From positions 4,278,001 through 4,342,000 of the forward strand of contig OZ255624.1 of the NCBI GenBank assembly GCA_965276675.1: a stretch of DNA of 64,000 nucleotides, given 5' to 3'. The position numbers were made by a program, and so were the translations under genes. The DNA comes from G965276675 sp965276675. GTDB lineage: Bacteria > Acidobacteriota > Terriglobia > Terriglobales > Acidobacteriaceae. Under the pieces are notes generated by a model. It did no database searches. It was not told where the DNA came from and worked only from the letters and a program-made list of their open reading frames with translations. Of the stretch, positions 61,101 to 64,000 are shown piece by piece. How positions within the stretch are numbered: position 1 is the stretch's first letter; each line of letters opens with the position of its first letter.

Positions 61101-61238
61101 GAAGGTTTGCGCTGGATGGATCAGAACGAGCGCCGAGTAAGCTGTCAGCAGCACCACGGTCGAGAGCATGGCTATCCAGACCGGCCTGCCGCGCAGCCAA
61201 TGCGTGAACACCTGCTCGTGATCGGAAGAGACACTCAT
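58095..61238 (-). CDS. Hybrid sensor histidine kinase (PAS-GAF-PAS-HK-REC-REC)
   Basis: 1047 residues from the ATG at 61238. Two membrane helices with a short outside loop (about residues 20-70); PAS near 105-225; GAF near 250-400 ('HLGFDLVQLWRAA'); second PAS near 415-540; HisKA 'FVSTVSHELRTPLTSIRGALG'; HATPase with 'MTNLLSNAIKFSPSKS', 'VVDQGRGIPEEKLEAIFDRFQQ' and 'GGTGLGLAICRTIV'; receiver 1 with 'AILLDVTLPDMNGW'; receiver 2 with 'LLILDLALPDGDGFG'. The tiny periplasmic loop suggests signals are sensed inside by PAS/GAF. It heads a relay with the response regulator and HPt. Confidence 0.94.
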   Translation of the reverse strand: MSVSSDHEQVFTHWLRGRPVWIAMLSTVVLLTAYSALVLIHPAQTFLVGPVKPSTVFLIWGGAQAAFVMLCLRKLRFERRQHATAIANVQNSLLSQPTITEEDRYRELFENLTEMIAMLSPAGKYLYVNTAWQRYFGRNAGSIHALESFASAFPFSVQAEAAALFERALAGEHIEQIHLRLEDAQGRVREMEASLYCRREATAQRGELAAVDVAPPGNTGAVRCIFRDVTLRNQRERRLAMQLGVSQVIQESTNTEDALQRIMAALGSHLGFDLVQLWRAAADCQALRYGTMWMAADCIFAASLVKSASCEFRPGEGLPGAIWLQGTAAWVEDIREDARFSRRDAAKQDQLTTCWGVPVRVGNQVIAVIEFFSRTRLREDVEMMSTVETVCASIGQFLARSAQDKRVNELNRQKESILNTVADGILGADQHGRVTFANPAAAALLGSTPNALIGRFVHAIVHEDVSGSPASCLPHCRIRRGFFAREGAHGQDIFYRPDGASFPVEFSVTPMFVAGSPMGTVLNFRDVSQREALDRMKDEFVSTVSHELRTPLTSIRGALGLLSTGLLSDMNDKAANLLRIAVNNSDRLVRLINDILDLERMQSGRAPLSFRHCELEELVHQAVDAMTPVADAAGVALVTELQPLALDADCDRLLQVMTNLLSNAIKFSPSKSTVTVRLEMVGEDVALSVVDQGRGIPEEKLEAIFDRFQQVDASDSRQKGGTGLGLAICRTIVQQHGGRVWADRNVDRGTTFRVLLPGISREEAGMNFSPAASGYGTVVICDGDAESRLALSSNLNYAGYTVLEALTGQEAVVLAHQRHVDAILLDVTLPDMNGWQTLRLLKEQETTAAVPVVVLSMYANRRGSGGPQDPEGWLTKPADDEAVLRELARVMRRGHEHAHVLLVEDDVDLARVIMATFERAGISVSYASTRQAAVQLCEAQRPSLLILDLALPDGDGFGLIDWLRQTQDLRRMPLVVYSASDVNEGERARLRLGPTEFLTKARVQPQEVEALVRMMLNRYCDEELAGRRPPASARPATEERSACHVAY

Positions 61239-61579
61239 GCGCAACGCTTTTCCAGATTCCAGGACTTAGACACTGCAGTAATGCACAGCTTGAGGCACAG
61301 CATGCAACGGGAAAGTCTGCAGATGAGGCATAGAGGCTGCGGTTTTGCACATCGGGATTAGCCGCTTGAGTATACGGGGTAAGAGTTACCATTAAGCAAG
61401 AAGTTTTTGCAAAAGTCTTGTTGTTTCTACTGATTGCCATGATTGTTGTGCATTTATTCATGCTGAAGAGTACGCAAGTAACATGCCTTTCACAGACTTG
61501 GCCCAATACAGACTTGGCCCAATATAGAAAGACCTGCTCTCGCAGGCCCTGGTCCTTTTCGCCGTTGTGCAAAACCCGC
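61239..61579. other. Intergenic 341 bp with a 16-bp tandem duplication
   Basis: The gap lies between two minus-strand genes and probably holds the kinase promoter. CAGACTTGGCCCAATA occurs twice in direct tandem (61493-61508, 61509-61524). A terminator-like hairpin for the upstream gene follows at 61530-61550. The DNA is AT-richer than its neighbours near 61380-61480. No gene seen. Confidence 0.5.
61530..61550 (-). terminator. Probable terminator of the deoxyhypusine-synthase-like gene
   Basis: On the minus strand CCTGC-GAGA-GCAGG is followed by TCTTTCT, about 40 bases after the stop of the gene at 61580. The stem is short (5 bp plus a wobble) but has a tetraloop and a T-rich tail. Confidence 0.5.
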
Positions 61580-62641
61580 CTACGCGGTCACTGCTTCCAG
61601 CAACCGCGCCCAACGGCGCTCCGGACGCTCGGCGTACGCCTGTTTGTGATAGGCATACCCGGCGATCAGCGGAAAAGCGATCGTCGCTTCACTGAAGACC
61701 ATCTGCTCATAGGTGGTGTCGACCTTACCCCAGGAGCTGGCCTCCTTCAGCGTGCTCGAAGAGAGCGCGCCATCGCGCACATCGGCCACTGTAATCTGCA
61801 CGGCGTACTTATGCATCGGTGCGTCATTTTCGAGTATCTCGGCTGCGACCACGATGTCCTGCGCAAAGTTCTTGGGAGTACCGCCGCCGATCATCAGCAG
61901 TCCGGTCGTTGGATTGGCGATCTTGAGCTGCGTCAGCTCGTAGAAGTCCTTTACGGAGTCAATCGTCACCTTTGGTTTATCGCCGCGCGCATGCTGGTGC
62001 GCTACCAGGCCGAAGCCAGCAGAGCAGTCGGAGAAGGCCGGGACGAAGATCGGCACGTCCTTCTGATAGGTCGCGTAGACGATGCTATCGACGCCGCCTT
62101 TGTCGGGCGTCTTGCCGTTCTTCTCCAGGTAGGCGCCCATCTCGCGGATGAACTCACGCGAACTATAAGGACGGGGCTCGAGAGAGTCGGCGATCTTCTG
62201 CGTGGTCTCATCGCACGCGCGCAGCTCTTCTTCGTCGATCAGCGTGTCGTAGATGCGGTCGATCATCAGCTCGCGCAGGGTGGCATCTTCCGTGCCGGCC
62301 TTCATCAGGTCGTCGGCGATCCAATGCTTAAAGCCGAGTGCCTCGAAGAAGTCCTGATCGACGATGTTCGCTCCAGTTGAAACGATCGCGTCCACCATAT
62401 TGTTGCGGATCAGATCGATGATGATCCTCTTCAGGCCGGCGCTGATGAGCGAACCCGCGAGACACAGAATCACGCCGCAGTCCCGGTCACGCAGCATGCG
62501 TTCGTAGATCGACGCCGCGCGCGCGAGGTCGCGGGAGCTGTAGGCCATCGACTGCATGGCGTCCACCAGCGGAACCACGTTGTGCTGCTTGATGTCGATA
62601 TGCTGAATGGGGTCTTTGAGCAGTTCTTGTTTCGTAGCCAT
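61580..62641 (-). CDS. Deoxyhypusine-synthase-like (DHS family) protein
   Basis: 353 residues from the ATG before 'ATKQELLKDPIQHIDIKQHN'. NAD-site features: 'GVILCLAGSLISAGLKRIIIDLIRNNMVDAIVSTGANIVDQD' and 'GLLMIGGGTPKNFAQDIVVAAEI'. 'SSTLKEASSWGKVDTTYEQM' matches the segment with the catalytic Lys (SWGK). Eukaryotic and archaeal enzymes modify eIF5A with spermidine. Bacteria lack that target, and bacterial relatives are proposed to make homospermidine or have unknown roles. No polyamine genes are adjacent. Confidence 0.88.
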   Translation of the reverse strand: MATKQELLKDPIQHIDIKQHNVVPLVDAMQSMAYSSRDLARAASIYERMLRDRDCGVILCLAGSLISAGLKRIIIDLIRNNMVDAIVSTGANIVDQDFFEALGFKHWIADDLMKAGTEDATLRELMIDRIYDTLIDEEELRACDETTQKIADSLEPRPYSSREFIREMGAYLEKNGKTPDKGGVDSIVYATYQKDVPIFVPAFSDCSAGFGLVAHQHARGDKPKVTIDSVKDFYELTQLKIANPTTGLLMIGGGTPKNFAQDIVVAAEILENDAPMHKYAVQITVADVRDGALSSSTLKEASSWGKVDTTYEQMVFSEATIAFPLIAGYAYHKQAYAERPERRWARLLEAVTA

Positions 62642-62774
62642 AGATTTCAAGAATACCGCAGCAGATTTCGTGTCCCAGGTGTATACGTATGTGAATTTTG
62701 GGCCAAAAGTTCTGGCCGGAACTGTGACCCGCTTCCGACTTGCCCGCGTTCAAGTCGGCGTCGTCCGCGGCAGC

Positions 62775-62780
62775 TATACT
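62775..62780 (+). promoter_or_regulatory. TATACT box 9 bases before the nuclease start
   Basis: A -10-like hexamer in the same close position as those before the GNAT gene (8809) and ispD (15596), compatible with a leaderless or nearly leaderless transcript. No clear -35. Confidence 0.35.
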
Positions 62781-62789
62781 CGCTCCCGT

Positions 62790-63758
62790 ATGCTGATCCA
62801 ATCTCGTCTTCCTGCTCTCCTCCTTTTGCCTCTACTTGCCGTATCTCCCCTGTTTGCCTGGGGTCCAGATGGCCACCGGATGATCAACCGGCTTGCCGTC
62901 GAAAAGCTGCCTGCGGATGTGCCGGAGTTTCTCCGCTCCCGAGCAGCCGTCGACGAGATTGAGTACCTGGGACCGGAGCCTGATCGCTGGCGCAGTCAGG
63001 GCGAGCCGGAGCTGTCCGCAGCGCAGGCCTCGGAGCACTTCATCGACTTAGAAATGGCAGATATGGTCGGCACCTTGCCGCGCCGGCGCCTCGATTTCAT
63101 CCCGGCGCTCTATGCCGCCGGGCTTACCCATCCCAATGAGGCCAAAGAATTGCGTCCGGAGAAGGTCGGGCTGCAGCCTTGGGAGGCAACCGAGGTCTAC
63201 GAGCGGCTCAAGGCCGGAATGCGGGAATATCGCAACGTGAAGGCGAGCGGCGGCAACACCAGCCCTGCCGAGGCAGCGGTCATCTTTTATGCAGGTTGGC
63301 TGGGTCACTACGTGGGCGATGGCTCGAATCCGCTACATGTAACCGTCAACTACAACGGCTGGGTCGCGAAGGAAAACCCGAATGGCTACGTCACCACGCC
63401 CGGCATTCATTCGCAGTTCGAGAGCGCCTTTGTCGCGGCGAACATCCGGCCGAACGACGTAGCGGCATTGATAGCTCCGGTGAAGCTGCTGCATGATCCG
63501 TTCGAGGATTACCTCGCCTACCTGCGGCTGTCGCACGGGCTGGTAGAGCGTGTCTACCAACTGGAGAAGGCGCAAGGCTTCGTGGGGGCCGGTTCCGGAG
63601 AGTCGCGTAGATTCGCGCAAGAGCGGCTGGCCGCTGGCGCGAGCGAGCTGCGGGATATGATTGCGACCGCATGGGTCGAGAGCGGAAAGCCAGTTCCCGG
63701 CTACCACGATGAGAAGCCAGCTGGCTCAATTCCAGGAAGACCCGGGACGAGTAAGTAG
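62790..63758 (+). CDS. Secreted S1/P1-type nuclease
   Basis: 322 residues from the ATG before a signal peptide that ends 'VSPLFA'. The mature protein begins 'WGPDGHRMI'; in P1 nuclease the N-terminal Trp itself binds zinc, so exact cleavage matters. Other metal ligands: 'EHFIDLEM', 'YAGWLGHYVGDGSNPLHV' (HxxGD and H), 'GIHSQFESAFV' (HxxxE). It cleaves single-stranded nucleic acids or phosphomonoesters outside the cell or in the periplasm. The last 20 residues are disordered. Confidence 0.9.
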   Translation: MLIQSRLPALLLLPLLAVSPLFAWGPDGHRMINRLAVEKLPADVPEFLRSRAAVDEIEYLGPEPDRWRSQGEPELSAAQASEHFIDLEMADMVGTLPRRRLDFIPALYAAGLTHPNEAKELRPEKVGLQPWEATEVYERLKAGMREYRNVKASGGNTSPAEAAVIFYAGWLGHYVGDGSNPLHVTVNYNGWVAKENPNGYVTTPGIHSQFESAFVAANIRPNDVAALIAPVKLLHDPFEDYLAYLRLSHGLVERVYQLEKAQGFVGAGSGESRRFAQERLAAGASELRDMIATAWVESGKPVPGYHDEKPAGSIPGRPGTSK

Positions 63759-63769
63759 GCGCTGTATTA

Positions 63770-64000
63770 CTAAGTGGGCTGCTGGTTACGAATCACCAGC
63801 GAATCTCCGGTGAGCTCCCCGACCGAAAGCTGACCGATGCTCAGCTTCTCCACCCGTCCACTGGCAACAGCCAGGCGGCGAATGGCCAGCGCACCAACGG
63901 CCAGCGCACCAACGGCCGCAGCACCGACCGCAAGCGCACCCAAAGCAAATGCGCCTGCTGGACTTGCGCCCGCTGCAGATGCTAATTTGATTTTTAGGTT
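63770..64000 (-). CDS. Gly-Ala-Leu-Ala repeat protein, C-terminal part (start outside window)
   Basis: 76 residues are visible, ending at a TAG. They contain repeats 'AFALGALAVGAAAVGALAVG' and then 'LSIGQLSVGELTGDSLVI'. This five-residue rhythm (A-x-G-A-L) suggests a small repeat solenoid or membrane-associated helix bundle, as in widespread proteins ending in IGRLxIGELxVRRL. I do not recognise a function. It is convergent with the nuclease gene, 11 bases apart. Confidence 0.6.
   Translation of the reverse strand, partial: NLKIKLASAAGASPAGAFALGALAVGAAAVGALAVGALAIRRLAVASGRVEKLSIGQLSVGELTGDSLVIRNQQPT

Overview
This is chromosomal DNA of a moderately GC-rich, outer-membrane-bearing bacterium. 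It carries lptE, kdsD, glmM, a DUF374 acyltransferase and an MCE-domain protein, all of which point to a diderm with lipopolysaccharide. The mix of genes (DoxX, Lhr next to Nei, a large hybrid kinase, a bacterial deoxyhypusine-synthase-like protein, an M14 peptidase, a secreted S1/P1 nuclease) suggests a soil Acidobacteriota of the Terriglobia type. That placement is inference from gene content only. Coding density is high and most genes are housekeeping.

Layout. 1-3200: the end of an EamA-type exporter, then a visibly AT-richer block of three minus-strand genes (PH-like membrane protein, TPR protein, repeat protein) bracketed by two copies of the exporter's 3' end, then a coiled-coil/zinc-ribbon protein. 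3292-9331: holA, lptE, ftsH, tilS and a GNAT acetyltransferase. 9328-15524: three paralogous GT-C-like membrane proteins and a GT2 glycosyltransferase. 15611-18975: ispD, ispF and a secreted M14 peptidase. 19043-20939: a toxin-antitoxin cluster, with a Panacea (DUF4065) gene overlapping a small two-helix membrane protein, and a VapBC pair nearby. 21031-32207: gltX, acyltransferase 3, a periplasmic thiol-redox pair, kdsD, a lipoprotein, proS, a class A penicillin-binding protein and DoxX. 32337-38210: nei and lhr. 38349-41438: nupC, deoA and a frameshifted cdd (pyrimidine-nucleoside salvage operon). 41576-44545: small stress-type proteins, an MCE protein, acpS and a hypothetical protein. 44593-57133: recG, an ABC exporter, DUF374, queA, polA, glmM, xseA and DUF2905. 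57312-61238: a phosphorelay (hybrid kinase, response regulator, HPt). 61580-64000: a deoxyhypusine-synthase-like enzyme, an S1/P1 nuclease and the end of a Gly-Ala-Leu-Ala-repeat protein.

The most striking non-coding feature is a family of about 114-118 bp palindromic elements with 15-17 bp terminal inverted repeats starting TAGA/TAAA and a strong central hairpin. I find nine copies: 13726, 22561, 26736, 32222, 33235, 46860, 49240, 53962 and 57188. They fall into at least two core types that share terminus style and length. In five cases the stop codon of a neighbouring gene (TAG, TAA or TGA) is the terminal trinucleotide of the element. In a sixth (lhr) the last codons and stop lie inside the terminus. 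I regard this stop-codon-docked element family as the best candidate for something undescribed. The Panacea/membrane-protein pair, the cdd frameshift and the duplicated-3'-end island come next.

No rRNA, tRNA or CRISPR array could be supported.
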